Source: Psychrobacter sp. NG254 (GTDB taxonomy: Bacteria; Pseudomonadota; Gammaproteobacteria; Pseudomonadales; Moraxellaceae). Taken from it: a DNA stretch of 64,000 nt. Below are positions 36,755 to 47,243 of the stretch, one piece after another; position 1 is the first letter of the stretch; every line of letters starts with the position of its first letter. The stretch spans positions 496,001 to 560,000 of the forward strand of contig NZ_JADHDA010000002.1 of the NCBI RefSeq assembly GCF_015277735.1. The letters run 5' to 3'. Position numbers and translations under genes: made by a program. Under the pieces are notes generated by a model. That model made no database searches. It saw nothing but the letters and a program-made list of their open reading frames with translations, and had not been told where the DNA came from.

Positions 36755-37969
36755 ATGAGCGCTGAGAACTCAGAAGTATTAAACAACGGTATTGTCATTA
36801 TTGGTGCAGGTTTGGCAGGCTGGCATGTGATTGATGCCATTCGTGCGAAAGACAAAGACATTCAGATTACGTTGGTGACAGCTGATAGCGGAGATCGTTA
36901 CCATAAACCAATGCTGACCATGGCCATTAGCCAAAAGAAAAGTGCGGCAGATTTGGTTAGAGCCACTGGTGTTGACGCCGCAGAAGCGGCAAATGTTAAG
37001 CTACTTGCTAACACGCAAGTAACGGATGTTGATACGACCACTCAACAGTTGCAGCTTATATCTGCACAGCGCTCAGATCCAGCCAACACGGATTATGCCA
37101 CGATCAGTTATGGTAAGTTGGTACTGGCGATGGGTGCGCATCCTATCTTCCCAAAAAGCTTGCCAGAGGATTTAGTTTGGCACGTCAATCATATTGAGCG
37201 TTTTGGACAGCTGCAAGAAAAGCTAGCCACTGGCAGTCAGCACGTTGCTATCGTCGGTGCAGGTATGGTTGGGACGGAGATTGCAGAAGACTTACTCAAA
37301 GCTGGTCATCAAGTGACGCTCATTGATTTGAACGATGCGCCGCTATCACAAATGCTACCGTCGAAAGCGACGGCTCGTATCGCCCAAGCGGTCAAGTCGC
37401 AAGGGATTAACTTTTTAGGAGGTTATCAAGTATCTACTATTACTCGTATCAGTGATGAAAAGCTACAAGTCAGTTATGAGGCGCTAGCCTCAGAAAATAC
37501 GACTGCTGAGCCAATCGAACCACTTATCGTCGATCATGTGATTGCCAGTACAGGTCTGACGGTCGATGATAAGCTGCCTGCTGCTGCTGGCGTCGAGTTC
37601 AATCGTCGCACTGGTATCGTGGTGGATGCGCCAACCTTGCGTACCAGTACGGCCAATATCTATGCGATTGGTGACTGTATGTCTATCGATGGTGTGCCGT
37701 GTCGTTACGTCGCCCCATTACGCGCGCAGGCTGCTACCATTGCAGATGATGTATTGGGCCTAGAGCATAACGGCTATGAGCATAAGCCACCAATGATTCG
37801 CTTGAAAAACAAAGCAATCTCCGTCATGGTGACAGGTGTGCCACAAGCGACTGGCAACTGGCAGGTCAAGACAGAAAGTGATGAAGAGTTGGTCATGGAC
37901 TTGATAAATGATAGTGATGAAGTCAGCGCAACAGTTACTATTAAAGTGCCTGTAGTGCTTAAAGCCTGA
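36755..37969 (+). CDS. rubB: FAD-dependent oxidoreductase, rubredoxin-NAD+ reductase-like
   Basis: A 404-residue flavoprotein that probably moves electrons from NAD(P)H to rubredoxin, as in alkane hydroxylation or oxidative-stress defence. The FAD site is IVIIGAGLAGWHVIDAI at residues ~13-29, the NAD(P)H site VAIVGAGMVGTEIAEDL near residue 165, and the second FAD motif is IYAIGDCMSIDG near residue 305. KPMLTMAIS resembles the active-site loop of RubB in Acinetobacter. No rubredoxin gene is adjacent, so the partner is inferred. TTGGAG lies upstream of the ATG. Terminator follows. Confidence 0.8.
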   Translation: MSAENSEVLNNGIVIIGAGLAGWHVIDAIRAKDKDIQITLVTADSGDRYHKPMLTMAISQKKSAADLVRATGVDAAEAANVKLLANTQVTDVDTTTQQLQLISAQRSDPANTDYATISYGKLVLAMGAHPIFPKSLPEDLVWHVNHIERFGQLQEKLATGSQHVAIVGAGMVGTEIAEDLLKAGHQVTLIDLNDAPLSQMLPSKATARIAQAVKSQGINFLGGYQVSTITRISDEKLQVSYEALASENTTAEPIEPLIVDHVIASTGLTVDDKLPAAAGVEFNRRTGIVVDAPTLRTSTANIYAIGDCMSIDGVPCRYVAPLRAQAATIADDVLGLEHNGYEHKPPMIRLKNKAISVMVTGVPQATGNWQVKTESDEELVMDLINDSDEVSATVTIKVPVVLKA

Positions 37970-38012
37970 AAGATAAAGAATAAAGCACAATTGTAAAAGC
38001 GTTACAAACCAT

Positions 38013-38050
38013 AGCCAGTGTTGCCATCTTTATGCAGCACTGGCTTTTTT
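38013..38050 (+). terminator. Intrinsic terminator after the rubredoxin reductase gene
   Basis: AGCCAGTGTTGC pairs with GCAGCACTGGCT (one G-U) around a 9-base loop, then six T. A palindromic repeat copy starts directly after it. Confidence 0.88.
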
Positions 38051-38055
38051 ATATC

Positions 38056-38162
38056 TATAGTCAGCGAACTAGTAAACCGCTACGGCGTCACCCTTCCTAG
38101 AGGTACTATATGTACAATCCGCGGTCGGCTGCCTTGTAGCTGTTTTAGATTTCTTTGACTAT
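38056..38162. repeat. Palindromic intergenic repeat, copy 1
   Basis: About 107 bases, nearly identical to the copy at 50417-50524 and clearly related to that at 49427-49535. Shared blocks include CCGCTACGG, GAGGTACTATATGTACAATC and GTCGGCTGCCTTGTAGC. The two ends are imperfect inverted repeats of about 28 bases beginning TATAG and ending CTAT. It carries no ORF. It resembles a miniature mobile or ERIC-like element. Confidence 0.85.
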
Positions 38163-38209
38163 CTTGCTTTTTATCTCAATCATAATCGATACATACCGTA
38201 TCTATATGA

Positions 38210-38239
38210 TTGACAGTCTTTTGTTTAAGGCGCTATATT
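38210..38239 (+). promoter_or_regulatory. Sigma-70 promoter of acyl-CoA ligase gene 1
   Basis: Consensus TTGACA at 38210-38215, 18-base spacer, TATATT at 38234-38239, about 170 bases before the start codon. The same promoter, with similar flanks (TATGATTGACAG, TTTGTTTA, TATTCAAGGAAGA), precedes the second ligase gene. Confidence 0.75.
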
Positions 38240-38412
38240 GGCTAGGCGTGATTTAAATATCATGTCTAGTGGTAAACAATATTCAAGGAAGAATATCGTA
38301 TTTACGGTAGTAGCATATTTTTACTTTCTACGATTGTAGGTAGATGAATAGATGTGTCGTAAGCAGTTGCATAGCCATACCAAAACCAAATAGCACAACG
38401 AAAGGACTCGTG

Positions 38413-40200
38413 ATGACTCAGATTAATGATTTTGACAGCACTATTCATGAAAGTAAGTCTAATAACAATATTCTCAACAACGTTCCCAAAGTTCATATAA
38501 GCGCACGTTCTGCAAATGCGCCACTCTCCCAAAGCCATGATAAAGGTCCTGATGTGCCGCTGATTGAGGCGACCATTGGAGACTTCTTTGATGCGATTGT
38601 TGATAGATATCCTGAGCGTGAAGCATTGGTGTCTCGCCATCAAAATATCCGCTGGACGTATCGCGAGCTACAGGAAAAATCCAATCAGCTGGCCAGTAGT
38701 ATGATTGAGATGGGGCTTGAGATTGGCGATCGTATCGCCATTTGGTCGCACAACAATGCTGAATGGCTGCTCATGCAATTAGCGACGGCAAAAATCGGCA
38801 TCATTTTGGTCAATATTAATCCTGCTTATCGTACCTTTGAGTTGCAATATGCGCTGAATAAACTGGGCTGTTCGGCATTGGTCTTGATGCGCCATTTCAA
38901 GAGCAGTGACTACGCACAGATGATTCGTGAGCTGTGCCCTGAGATTTATCATAAAGATTACACTCAGCTTGATTTGGTCGAGATTCCAACGATTGAGCGT
39001 ATCATTTGGATTGATGAGCCAGCATCTGATGAAGCGTTTGGTTTTATGCAGAAATTCTCTACATGGATGGCAGAAGGCGATGCCAATGATCCACGCGTAG
39101 CAGAGCGCCAAGCCCAGCTGAAGAACACCGATGCTATTAGTGTGCAGTTTACCAGTGGCACGACTGGCACACCGAAAGGCGCTACGCTCACGCATCGAAA
39201 TATCTTGAATAACGGCTATTTTATGGGTGAAGGTATAAAGCTGACAGAAGAGGATAGGCTGTGTATTCCACTACCACTCTATCATTGCTTTGGAATGGTG
39301 GGTGGTAATCTCGCTATATTAACGCATGGAGGCTGTGCCGTTTATCCCAATGATGGCTTTGATCCGTTAACCGTATTGCAAACCATAGAAGAGGAAAAGT
39401 GTACGGCTCTGCTTGGTGTACCGACGATGTTTATCGCGGAGCTCGATCATCCAGAATTTGACAGTTTTGATTTGTCTAGCTTACGCACGGGTATTATGGG
39501 TGGCTCTAGCTGTCCGATTGAGGTCATGCGCCGTGTCATGGATAAGATGCACATGAGCGAGGTGACGATTGCTTATGGTATGACTGAGACCAGTCCGGCT
39601 TCTTGTCAGACCAGCTCGCAGACGCCCCTTGAAAAGAGAGTCTCTACTGTGGGGATGGTGCTGCCCGCACTTGAGGCCAAAATCATCGATACGAAAACGG
39701 GTGATGTCGTCCCGATTGGAGAGACGGGTGAGCTACTCACGCATGGCTATGCGGTGATGAAAGGGTATTGGGGCAGCCGCTCTAAAACACGTGCGGCTAT
39801 TCAAGATGGCTGGATGCATACTGGTGACCTTGCGACCATGGATGAGGACGGTTATATCACTGTGGTGGGTCGTAGTAAGGATATGATTATTCGCGGCGGC
39901 GAAAATATCTATCCCGTCGAAGTCGAAAACTATCTTTATCGTCATCCGAAGATTCGCGATGTACAAATTGTCGGGGTTCCTGATAAGAAGTATGGTGAAG
40001 TGTTGGCAGCGTGGATTATTGCAAAAGAACCAGACAGTTTGACTGAAGAGGAGGTGCGCCAATTCTGTGGTGAGCATATCGCCCATTATAAAGTACCGAC
40101 TTATTATCGCTTTGTGACGGAATATCCAATGACGGTCACTGGTAAAATTCAGAAGTTCAAAATTGTTGAGCAAATGGTAGAGGAGTTAGGTCTAGGATGA
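38413..40200 (+). CDS. Acyl-CoA ligase (AMP-forming), paralogue 1
   Basis: Activates a carboxylic acid to its CoA thioester through an acyl-AMP, 595 residues, cytosolic. Motifs in order: phosphate loop [57 protein letters not shown], and the catalytic lysine in TGKIQKFK. The frame is open back to 38344, but the start is the ATG at 38413, where AAAGGACTCGT forms the ribosome site shared with paralogue 2. Its place ahead of liuBCDEA suggests a branched or medium-chain acid such as isovalerate, by analogy with liu clusters; substrate is not proven. The protein is roughly 80-85% identical to paralogue 2 by eye. Confidence 0.9.
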   Translation: MTQINDFDSTIHESKSNNNILNNVPKVHISARSANAPLSQSHDKGPDVPLIEATIGDFFDAIVDRYPEREALVSRHQNIRWTYRELQEKSNQLASSMIEMGLEIGDRIAIWSHNNAEWLLMQLATAKIGIILVNINPAYRTFELQYALNKLGCSALVLMRHFKSSDYAQMIRELCPEIYHKDYTQLDLVEIPTIERIIWIDEPASDEAFGFMQKFSTWMAEGDANDPRVAERQAQLKNTDAISVQFTSGTTGTPKGATLTHRNILNNGYFMGEGIKLTEEDRLCIPLPLYHCFGMVGGNLAILTHGGCAVYPNDGFDPLTVLQTIEEEKCTALLGVPTMFIAELDHPEFDSFDLSSLRTGIMGGSSCPIEVMRRVMDKMHMSEVTIAYGMTETSPASCQTSSQTPLEKRVSTVGMVLPALEAKIIDTKTGDVVPIGETGELLTHGYAVMKGYWGSRSKTRAAIQDGWMHTGDLATMDEDGYITVVGRSKDMIIRGGENIYPVEVENYLYRHPKIRDVQIVGVPDKKYGEVLAAWIIAKEPDSLTEEEVRQFCGEHIAHYKVPTYYRFVTEYPMTVTGKIQKFKIVEQMVEELGLG

Positions 40201-40298
40201 TTTAGAGCTGTGGGCAGGGGCTGCTATCAAACTAGCCGTTATCAAACACAGACACTTATATAGTGTCACTATTCAACATTAATAGCCTCATTTGCTGT

Positions 40299-40339
40299 AA
40301 AAGCCAGCCTCATTATGAATAATGAGGCTGGCTTTTTTT
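40299..40339 (+). terminator. Intrinsic terminator between the two acyl-CoA ligase genes
   Basis: Perfect 16-bp stem (AAAGCCAGCCTCATT arm, 6-base loop) followed by T-run, so the two paralogues are transcribed separately. Confidence 0.93.
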
Positions 40340-40428
40340 ATGTCAAAAATTTGCCATGATTCTATGTTACCTTTTACTAAGACGAAATATTAATGACTAA
40401 TTAAATGATACGCATTGTATTACTATGA

Positions 40429-40458
40429 TTGACAGCCGTTTGTTTACAACGGTATAGT
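40429..40458 (+). promoter_or_regulatory. Sigma-70 promoter of acyl-CoA ligase gene 2
   Basis: TTGACA at 40429-40434, 18-base spacer, TATAGT at 40453-40458. It is the duplicate of the promoter at 38210 and should also drive the liu genes downstream, since no terminator is seen before 49571. Confidence 0.75.
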
Positions 40459-40570
40459 AGTGACAATCTATAAAAGACCTATTCAAGGAAGAGTGACGGG
40501 TCTGCCGGCTATCAGCACGTACTATCTATAAATGACAAATACGATAAAAAGTAAAACGAAAGGACTCGTT

Positions 40571-42325
40571 ATGACGCAAACTTCTGATTTTGATACTATT
40601 TTAAATAGCATTCCTAGTATTAATATGGGCGCACGCTCAGCAAATGCACCGCTTACCCAAAGCTATGACAAAGGCCCTGATGTGCCGCTCATTGAAGCGA
40701 CTATCGGTGATTTTTTTGATGCTATCGTATCCAAGTATCCAGAGCGCGAAGCTTTGGTTTCTCGCCATCAAAACATCCGCTGGACTTACCGTGAGCTACA
40801 ACAGCAAGTCAATCAGCTAGCCAGTAGCATGATTGAGATGGGGCTGGAAATCGGTGATCGTATCGGCATCTGGTCACACAACAATGCTGAATGGTTGCTC
40901 ATGCAATTAGCGACGGCAAAAGTCGGTGTTATTCTCGTCAATATTAACCCTGCCTATCGTACTTTTGAGCTGCAATATGCCTTGAATAAATTGGGTTGCT
41001 CAGCGCTTGTGCTCATGCGTCATTTCAAAACCAGCGATTACGCCAGTCTCATCAGTGAACTGTGTCCTGAAATTTATCATAAAGACTATACTCAGCTTGA
41101 TTTGGTCGAGATTCCGACGATTGAGCGTATCATTTGGATTGATGAGCCTGACAGTGAAGAAACCTTTGGCTTTATGCAGAAATTCTCTGCATGGATGGCG
41201 GAAGGCAATGCCAACGACCCACGTGTTGCAGAGCGTCAAGCCCAGCTCAAAAACACGGATGCTATCAATGTACAGTTCACCAGTGGTACGACTGGTACGC
41301 CAAAAGGGGCAACCTTAAGCCATCGCAATATTCTCAACAACGGTTACTTTATCGGTGAGGCTATGAACCTTACCGAAGAAGATAAGCTGTGCATTCCAGT
41401 GCCCTTGTATCATTGCTTTGGTATGGTGCTTGGCAACCTAGCGATTCTCACGCATGGCGGTTGTATCGTTTATCCAAATGATGGGTTTGAGCCATTGACC
41501 GTATTGCAAGCAGTCGAAGAAGAAAAATGTACGGGTTTGCACGGTGTGCCAACGATGTTTATTGCTGAGCTTGACCATCCCGAGTTTAAAAACTTTGATT
41601 TATCGACTTTGCGCACTGGCATCATGGCAGGCTCTAGTTGTCCGATCGAAGTCATGCGCCGCGTCATTGATGAGATGCACATGAGCGAAGTCACCATTGC
41701 CTATGGCATGACAGAGACCAGTCCCGTATCTTGTCAGACCAATGAACATACGCCGCTTGATAAGCAAGTATCGACCGTTGGTTTAGTGCAGCCTGCGCTT
41801 GAGGTCAAAGTTGTCAATACGGAAACGGGTGAGACTGTCGCCTTGGGCGAGACAGGCGAGCTACTCACACGCGGTTATTCAGTGATGAAAGGCTATTGGG
41901 GCAGTCGCTTCAAAACCCGCGCGGCCATCCAAGACGGCTGGATGCATACGGGTGATTTGGCAACGATGGATGAAGATGGCTACGTAAAAATCGTTGGTCG
42001 TAGTAAAGACATGGTCATTCGCGGCGGAGAGAATATCTATCCTGTCGAAATCGAAAACTATCTCTATCGTCATCCGAAGATTCGTGACGTGCAAATCGTC
42101 GGGATTCCTGATAAAAAGTATGGTGAAGTACTCGCGGCGTGGATTATCCCTAAAGAAGCAGACAGCTTAACCGAAGAGGAAGTTCGCGAGTTCTGTAGCG
42201 AGCATATTGCCCATTATAAAGTGCCGACTTACTATCGTTTCGTGAATGAATATCCAATGACTATCACTGGAAAGATTCAGAAATATAAAATCATTGAACA
42301 AATGAAAGAAGAGTTGGGTTTGTAG
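40571..42325 (+). CDS. Acyl-CoA ligase (AMP-forming), paralogue 2
   Basis: A 584-residue ligase very similar to paralogue 1 from the first residues (MTQ) to the catalytic lysine in TGKIQKYK. Motifs: [57 protein letters not shown]. Paralogue 1 has a short extra stretch near residue 17. Differences cluster in places such as [17 protein letters not shown] and [11 protein letters not shown] versus [11 protein letters not shown], so substrate range may differ slightly. The start at 40571 is fixed by the duplicated AAAGGACTCGT. It is followed after 113 bases, without a terminator, by liuB. Confidence 0.9.
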   Translation: MTQTSDFDTILNSIPSINMGARSANAPLTQSYDKGPDVPLIEATIGDFFDAIVSKYPEREALVSRHQNIRWTYRELQQQVNQLASSMIEMGLEIGDRIGIWSHNNAEWLLMQLATAKVGVILVNINPAYRTFELQYALNKLGCSALVLMRHFKTSDYASLISELCPEIYHKDYTQLDLVEIPTIERIIWIDEPDSEETFGFMQKFSAWMAEGNANDPRVAERQAQLKNTDAINVQFTSGTTGTPKGATLSHRNILNNGYFIGEAMNLTEEDKLCIPVPLYHCFGMVLGNLAILTHGGCIVYPNDGFEPLTVLQAVEEEKCTGLHGVPTMFIAELDHPEFKNFDLSTLRTGIMAGSSCPIEVMRRVIDEMHMSEVTIAYGMTETSPVSCQTNEHTPLDKQVSTVGLVQPALEVKVVNTETGETVALGETGELLTRGYSVMKGYWGSRFKTRAAIQDGWMHTGDLATMDEDGYVKIVGRSKDMVIRGGENIYPVEIENYLYRHPKIRDVQIVGIPDKKYGEVLAAWIIPKEADSLTEEEVREFCSEHIAHYKVPTYYRFVNEYPMTITGKIQKYKIIEQMKEELGL

Positions 42326-42438
42326 AAACTTAACCACTCTTATCTTTTATTTTATGAATAAGATATATGAGTAAAAGCTAAAATAAAGCATAAAATAAAA
42401 AAGCCACTTGCATTTACGTATTAAAGAAAAGGGATGTC

Positions 42439-44049
42439 ATGAGCGCTATCATAACCAGTAAACTGAGTCCAAACGCCGCTGAATTTCAGCAAAACAGTGC
42501 CGCCATGCAAGCGGTGGTCGATGACTTATATGGTCACTTGCGTAAAGTCGTGCAAGGCGGTTCAGAGCGTGCACGTGCCAAGCATTTAGCCCGTGGCAAA
42601 CTCTTGCCTCGTGAGCGTGTTGAGCGTTTGCTCGATGTGGGCACGCCATTTTTAGAAGTGGCACCGATGGCCGCGCACGATATGTATGGTGAAGAGATTC
42701 CAGCCGCTGGCGTGATTGCGGGTATTGGTCGCATCAATGGCACTGAGTGTATGATCGTCTGTAATGATGCTACGGTAAAGGGCGGCACTTATTATCCAAT
42801 GACGGTCAAAAAACATCTGCGTGCGCAAGAAATCGCGCAAGAAAACAACTTGCCTTGTGTCTATTTGGTAGATTCAGGCGGTGCTAATTTACCCAATCAA
42901 GATGACGTGTTCCCCGATAAAGAGCACTTTGGTCGTATCTTTTTTAATCAGGCCAATATGAGTGCGGCAGGTATTCCACAGATTGCTGTGGTCATGGGCA
43001 GCTGTACGGCTGGCGGGGCTTATGTACCAGCGATGAGTGACGAGTCTATTATTGTCAAAGAGCAAGGCACCATCTTTTTAGGTGGTCCACCACTGGTCAA
43101 AGCGGCGACAGGTGAAGAGGTCACAGCCGAAGATTTGGGCGGCGGCGATGTGCATACCCGTCTGTCAGGGGTCGTCGATCACTTAGCACAGAGTGATACC
43201 CATGCGTTATCGATTGCGCGCAATATTATTAGCCATCTAAATCGTCCTGCGAAGCAAGTGCCCAATCAAATCAAACCGCGTCCACCACGCTACGATGCTA
43301 AAGAGCTATATGGCGTCATTCCAACGGACAAGCGCAAGCCATTTGATATCAAAGAAATCATTGCTCGTATCGTCGATGACAGTGCTTTTGATGAATTTAA
43401 ATCACGCTTTGGCACGACGTTGGTTTGCGGATTCGCTCATATCGAAGGGATGCCAGTCGGTATTATCGCCAACAACGGCATCTTGTTCAGTGAGTCTGCG
43501 CAAAAAGGCACGCACTTTATTGAGCTATGTTGCAAGCGTAAAATCCCATTGGTATTTTTGCAAAATATCACAGGCTTTATGGTCGGCCGCAAATATGAAA
43601 ACGAAGGCATTGCGCGTCATGGTGCCAAAATGGTCATGGCAGTCGCCAATGCAAAAGTACCAAAGTTCACGGTCATTGTCGGTGGCTCATTCGGTGCTGG
43701 TAACTACGGCATGTGTGGTCGTGCTTATAGCCCGCGCTTCTTATGGATGTGGCCAAATGCGCGCATCTCGGTGATGGGCGGCGAGCAAGCAGCATCGGTA
43801 CTGGCAACGGTCAAGCGTGACAATTTTGATCGTAAAGGCGAGGCGTGGAGTGATGAAGATGAAGCGGCATTTAAAGCACCGATTCTCGATATGTATGAAA
43901 AGCAAGGTCACCCATATTATGCCACTGCACGTCTATGGGACGATGGTGTGATTGACCCTGCTGATACCCGTCATGTATTGGCATTAGGGTTAAGCGCAGC
44001 TTATAACGCACCGATTGAAGAGACAACCTTTGGTGTCTTTAGAATGTAA
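42439..44049 (+). CDS. liuB: Methylcrotonyl-CoA carboxylase, beta (carboxyltransferase) subunit
   Basis: Transfers CO2 from carboxybiotin to 3-methylcrotonyl-CoA in leucine breakdown; works with LiuD in a large cytosolic complex. The 536-residue length and the segments [52 protein letters not shown] and [15 protein letters not shown] are those of MCC beta rather than propionyl- or acetyl-CoA carboxylase. AAGGGATG precedes the ATG. It opens the liuBCDEA run. Confidence 0.96.
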   Translation: MSAIITSKLSPNAAEFQQNSAAMQAVVDDLYGHLRKVVQGGSERARAKHLARGKLLPRERVERLLDVGTPFLEVAPMAAHDMYGEEIPAAGVIAGIGRINGTECMIVCNDATVKGGTYYPMTVKKHLRAQEIAQENNLPCVYLVDSGGANLPNQDDVFPDKEHFGRIFFNQANMSAAGIPQIAVVMGSCTAGGAYVPAMSDESIIVKEQGTIFLGGPPLVKAATGEEVTAEDLGGGDVHTRLSGVVDHLAQSDTHALSIARNIISHLNRPAKQVPNQIKPRPPRYDAKELYGVIPTDKRKPFDIKEIIARIVDDSAFDEFKSRFGTTLVCGFAHIEGMPVGIIANNGILFSESAQKGTHFIELCCKRKIPLVFLQNITGFMVGRKYENEGIARHGAKMVMAVANAKVPKFTVIVGGSFGAGNYGMCGRAYSPRFLWMWPNARISVMGGEQAASVLATVKRDNFDRKGEAWSDEDEAAFKAPILDMYEKQGHPYYATARLWDDGVIDPADTRHVLALGLSAAYNAPIEETTFGVFRM

Positions 44050-44074
44050 TAGTTTTAAGGCCTTCCCATAATAA

Positions 44075-44136
44075 GCTACTACTGCGTCAACCTCATTTGA
44101 AGTACGATTTGTACATCTACATTCGGTTTCCTTGTA
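44075..44136. repeat. Palindromic intergenic repeat, decayed copy
   Basis: Between liuB and liuC, GTACGATTTGTACA, CATTCGG and CCTTGTA line up in order with the central and right parts of the repeat at 49427-49535 (about three of four bases matching). Terminal inverted repeats are mostly lost. Confidence 0.6.
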
Positions 44137-44200
44137 TTAATATTATTATGGATTGACCGAGCGTTTGTTTAAATATTTACATAAAAATATAGAGAAAGTT

Positions 44201-45013
44201 ATGCAAAAAGACAGTGATAAAAATTATAAAAGCTTATTGATTAAAGTGGAACAGCACGTGGCTACGGTGACGTTAAATCGTCCTGAGATACGTAATGCCT
44301 TTAACGACGAAATGATTGCTGAGCTAACTGATGCATTCAGTACGCTTGGCGCTGATGATGAGGTACGCGTCATTGTGCTAGCCGCTGCTGGCAAGGCCTT
44401 TTGTGCAGGAGCCGATTTGAATTGGATGCGTGCCATGGCGGATTATAGCTATGAGGAAAACCTAGCGGATGCCGATAAACTGGCGCAAATGCTTAAAACT
44501 ATTTACGAGTGTCCGAAGCCAACAGTTGCGGCTATTCAAGGTGATGTTTATGCAGGCGGCATGGGTTTAGTCGCTGTCTGTGATGTGGCCATCGCTGTCA
44601 AAATTGCAAACTTCTGCCTCAGTGAAGTCCGTTTGGGCTTAGCCCCTGCTACTATCAGCCCTTATGTCATCCGAGCATTGGGTGCTAGAGCATCGCAGCG
44701 TTACTTCTTAAGTGCTGAAGTTTTTGATGCCAAAAAAGCACGTCAGCTTGGCTTTATCCATGAACGTGTTAGCGAAGAATGGCTGGCTGATGAGGTCGCT
44801 ATATTTTGTAGCAAAATCGTCAAAAACAGCCCTGATGCAGTCAAAACCTGCAAACAGCTATTGCACGATGTCGCGGGTGCGCCTATTACAGATGAGCTGA
44901 TTGCCGATACGGTAAAAGGCATCGCTGATATTCGCTCATCAGTGCAAGGCAAAGAGGGCGTGCAAGCCTTTTTGCAAAAACGTAAGCCGGATTGGTTGAC
45001 GGCAGATGAATAA
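44201..45013 (+). CDS. liuC: Enoyl-CoA hydratase family, likely methylglutaconyl-CoA hydratase
   Basis: Adds water to 3-methylglutaconyl-CoA to give HMG-CoA in leucine breakdown. About 270 residues from the ATG at 44201; a TTG at 44153 is in frame but has no ribosome site. Crotonase-fold features are VTLNRPEIRNAFND, GKAFCAGADLNWM (oxyanion hole) and GDVYAGGMGLVAVCDVAIA with the second oxyanion glycine and the catalytic acid region SEVRLGLAPATI. Position between the two carboxylase subunit genes is as in other liu clusters and decides the specific name. Confidence 0.92.
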   Translation: MQKDSDKNYKSLLIKVEQHVATVTLNRPEIRNAFNDEMIAELTDAFSTLGADDEVRVIVLAAAGKAFCAGADLNWMRAMADYSYEENLADADKLAQMLKTIYECPKPTVAAIQGDVYAGGMGLVAVCDVAIAVKIANFCLSEVRLGLAPATISPYVIRALGARASQRYFLSAEVFDAKKARQLGFIHERVSEEWLADEVAIFCSKIVKNSPDAVKTCKQLLHDVAGAPITDELIADTVKGIADIRSSVQGKEGVQAFLQKRKPDWLTADE

Positions 45014-45079
45014 TGCACGAGAGATAAATGAGTAAATAGACAAGACCTCAAATAAAAACGATAACACACAGGGATAGTT

Positions 45080-47197
45080 ATGTTTTCTAAAATTCTAATT
45101 GCCAACCGTGGTGAAATTGCCTGCCGAGTAGCCGCGACTGCCAAGCATCTGGGCGTCAGCACCGTCGCTGTTTATTCTGATGCGGATCGTGAAGCCAAGC
45201 ATGTTGCTATCTGTGATGAAGCCATCTATTTGGGCGGTTCGGCACCAAAAGACAGCTATCTAAAAGGTGATGCGATTATTGCGATAGCGCTTGAAACTGG
45301 CGCCCAAGCGATTCATCCGGGTTATGGGTTTTTAAGCGAAAATGCTGACTTTGCGCAAGCTTGTCAGGATGCAGGACTGGTCTTTATCGGTCCATCGGCT
45401 GATGCTATCCGTGCCATGGGTGGTAAGTCTGAATCCAAGCGGTTGATGGAATCGGCTGGCGTACCACTGATACCCGGCTATCATGGTGACAACCAAGATG
45501 CAGAATTTTTGCAGCAGCAGGCAGACTCTATTGGCTATCCAGTATTAATCAAAGCCAGTGCAGGTGGCGGTGGTAAAGGCATGCGTATCGTTGAAGAAAG
45601 CAGCGATTTTATTGACTTACTAGACTCATGTCGCCGTGAAGCCATTACCAGCTTTGGTGATGATAAAGTGTTGGTTGAAAAGTATGCATTAAAACCGCGC
45701 CATATCGAAATCCAAGTATTTGGTGATATGCATGGCAATTATGTGCATTTGTTTGAGCGTGATTGTTCCGTACAGCGTCGTCACCAAAAAGTATTAGAAG
45801 AAGCGCCTGCACCGGGTGTTGATATTGCGATGCGTGAAGCGATGGGAACAGCTGCCATCGAAGCGGCTCGTGCGGTCGATTACGTTGGGGCAGGTACGGT
45901 CGAGTTTATCGTTGAGCAGCGCGAAGACTCTATGAATTTTTATTTCATGGAGATGAATACGCGGTTGCAGGTTGAGCATCCAGTCAGTGAAGCTATCACT
46001 GGTGTGGATTTAGTCGAATGGCAGCTCTTAGTCGCAGCAGGTCAGCCATTGCCAAAAACCCAAGCCGACCTAACTATCAACGGTCATGCAATTGAGGCAC
46101 GCATCTGTGCTGAAAATCCTGATAATAGCTTTTTGCCAGCGACAGGTACGTTGTTTACGTATCAAAAACCTGAACATAGCACCTTTAAGATTGATAAAGA
46201 CGGTACTGGCGTGCGTATCGATGATGGCGTGCGCGAAGGCGATGTGATTAGCCCGTTCTATGACTCTATGATTGCCAAGCTGATCGTTCATGCACCAACG
46301 CGAGAGCAAGCATTAGCCAAGCTCGATCGAGCACTTGCCCAAACACGTATCGTCGGTTTGCCGAATAACGCGGCATTTTTGCGCTATATTTTAAATACGG
46401 CGTCTTTTAGCAAAGCCAATCTCGATACTGCTCTGATTGAGCACGAGCGTGATGCGATTTTTAATCAGCAGCCTTTAGCTTTATCGACGCTGGTTGTGAC
46501 CGCCATTACTCGTCAGCTTGCGAGCGAGATGGCAATGCAAGATTCAGATATCGATCCATTTAGCAAACCTACTGGCTTCCGTGCTTATAACGATTACACT
46601 CGTTCATTTAGCTTGGTTTATGATGAGAGTGCTTATACTGCCCGCCTGAGCAATTGGCATAATGCGAATTGTTCTGATAGCAAAAAGGGTGGCGATAATC
46701 TCAGCAGCTTTACGCTCGTTATTGAAAAAGAAATCGCTAACACGCAGGATAATAGCAATATTAACGTAGCTGCTCAGACCGAAACGGTCTATGAAGGTCA
46801 AGTGAGCTATGCCAGTAGCGACGAGCACAATCATACATTATGGTTGGATGGTGCACGTACTAGCGCGCAAAGTTGGGTGCTTAATGAGACCGTTTATGTG
46901 TTCACAGACAGTGGCCGTGACGAAATTACGCTTGTTGATATTATGGCGCACGTGGGTGAAGAGTCCGCAGCGGTCGGTAGTTTAAAATCACCGATGCCAG
47001 GACAGGTTGTTGCCTTTAAAGTGGCGGTTGGTGATACTGTGAAAAAAGGCGAGCCGTTAGCAGTCATCGAAGCCATGAAAATTGAGCATACCATTACTGC
47101 GCCGACGGATGGGGTTGTGGCAGAATTGCTATTTGCGGCAGGTGATTTGGTCGCTGATGGTGACGAGTTATTACGTATTGATACTGAAAGCGAATAG
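45080..47197 (+). CDS. liuD: Methylcrotonyl-CoA carboxylase, alpha (biotin) subunit
   Basis: Carboxylates its own biotin using ATP and bicarbonate, then feeds LiuB. In order: biotin carboxylase N-domain (KILIANRGEIACRV), ATP-grasp (KASAGGGGKGMRIV; HIEIQVFGDMHGN; EMNTRLQVEHPVSE), a BT-type linker (~residues 480-620) and the biotinyl domain with EAMKIEH, lysine 667 being the biotin site. The 705-residue length is normal for MCC alpha. It depends on the biotin ligase encoded at 50.5 kb. ATG preceded by AGGGATAG. Confidence 0.97.
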   Translation: MFSKILIANRGEIACRVAATAKHLGVSTVAVYSDADREAKHVAICDEAIYLGGSAPKDSYLKGDAIIAIALETGAQAIHPGYGFLSENADFAQACQDAGLVFIGPSADAIRAMGGKSESKRLMESAGVPLIPGYHGDNQDAEFLQQQADSIGYPVLIKASAGGGGKGMRIVEESSDFIDLLDSCRREAITSFGDDKVLVEKYALKPRHIEIQVFGDMHGNYVHLFERDCSVQRRHQKVLEEAPAPGVDIAMREAMGTAAIEAARAVDYVGAGTVEFIVEQREDSMNFYFMEMNTRLQVEHPVSEAITGVDLVEWQLLVAAGQPLPKTQADLTINGHAIEARICAENPDNSFLPATGTLFTYQKPEHSTFKIDKDGTGVRIDDGVREGDVISPFYDSMIAKLIVHAPTREQALAKLDRALAQTRIVGLPNNAAFLRYILNTASFSKANLDTALIEHERDAIFNQQPLALSTLVVTAITRQLASEMAMQDSDIDPFSKPTGFRAYNDYTRSFSLVYDESAYTARLSNWHNANCSDSKKGGDNLSSFTLVIEKEIANTQDNSNINVAAQTETVYEGQVSYASSDEHNHTLWLDGARTSAQSWVLNETVYVFTDSGRDEITLVDIMAHVGEESAAVGSLKSPMPGQVVAFKVAVGDTVKKGEPLAVIEAMKIEHTITAPTDGVVAELLFAAGDLVADGDELLRIDTESE

Positions 47198-47243
47198 CTG
47201 ACATAGCCTCATAAAAAGGCGAATAATAACAAGGATGATAAGT

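Noticed and set aside
44153..44200. Upstream TTG start extending liuC by 16 residues
   Set aside because: No ribosome site, and the extension falls just after the decayed repeat; ATG at 44201 matches the family start better.
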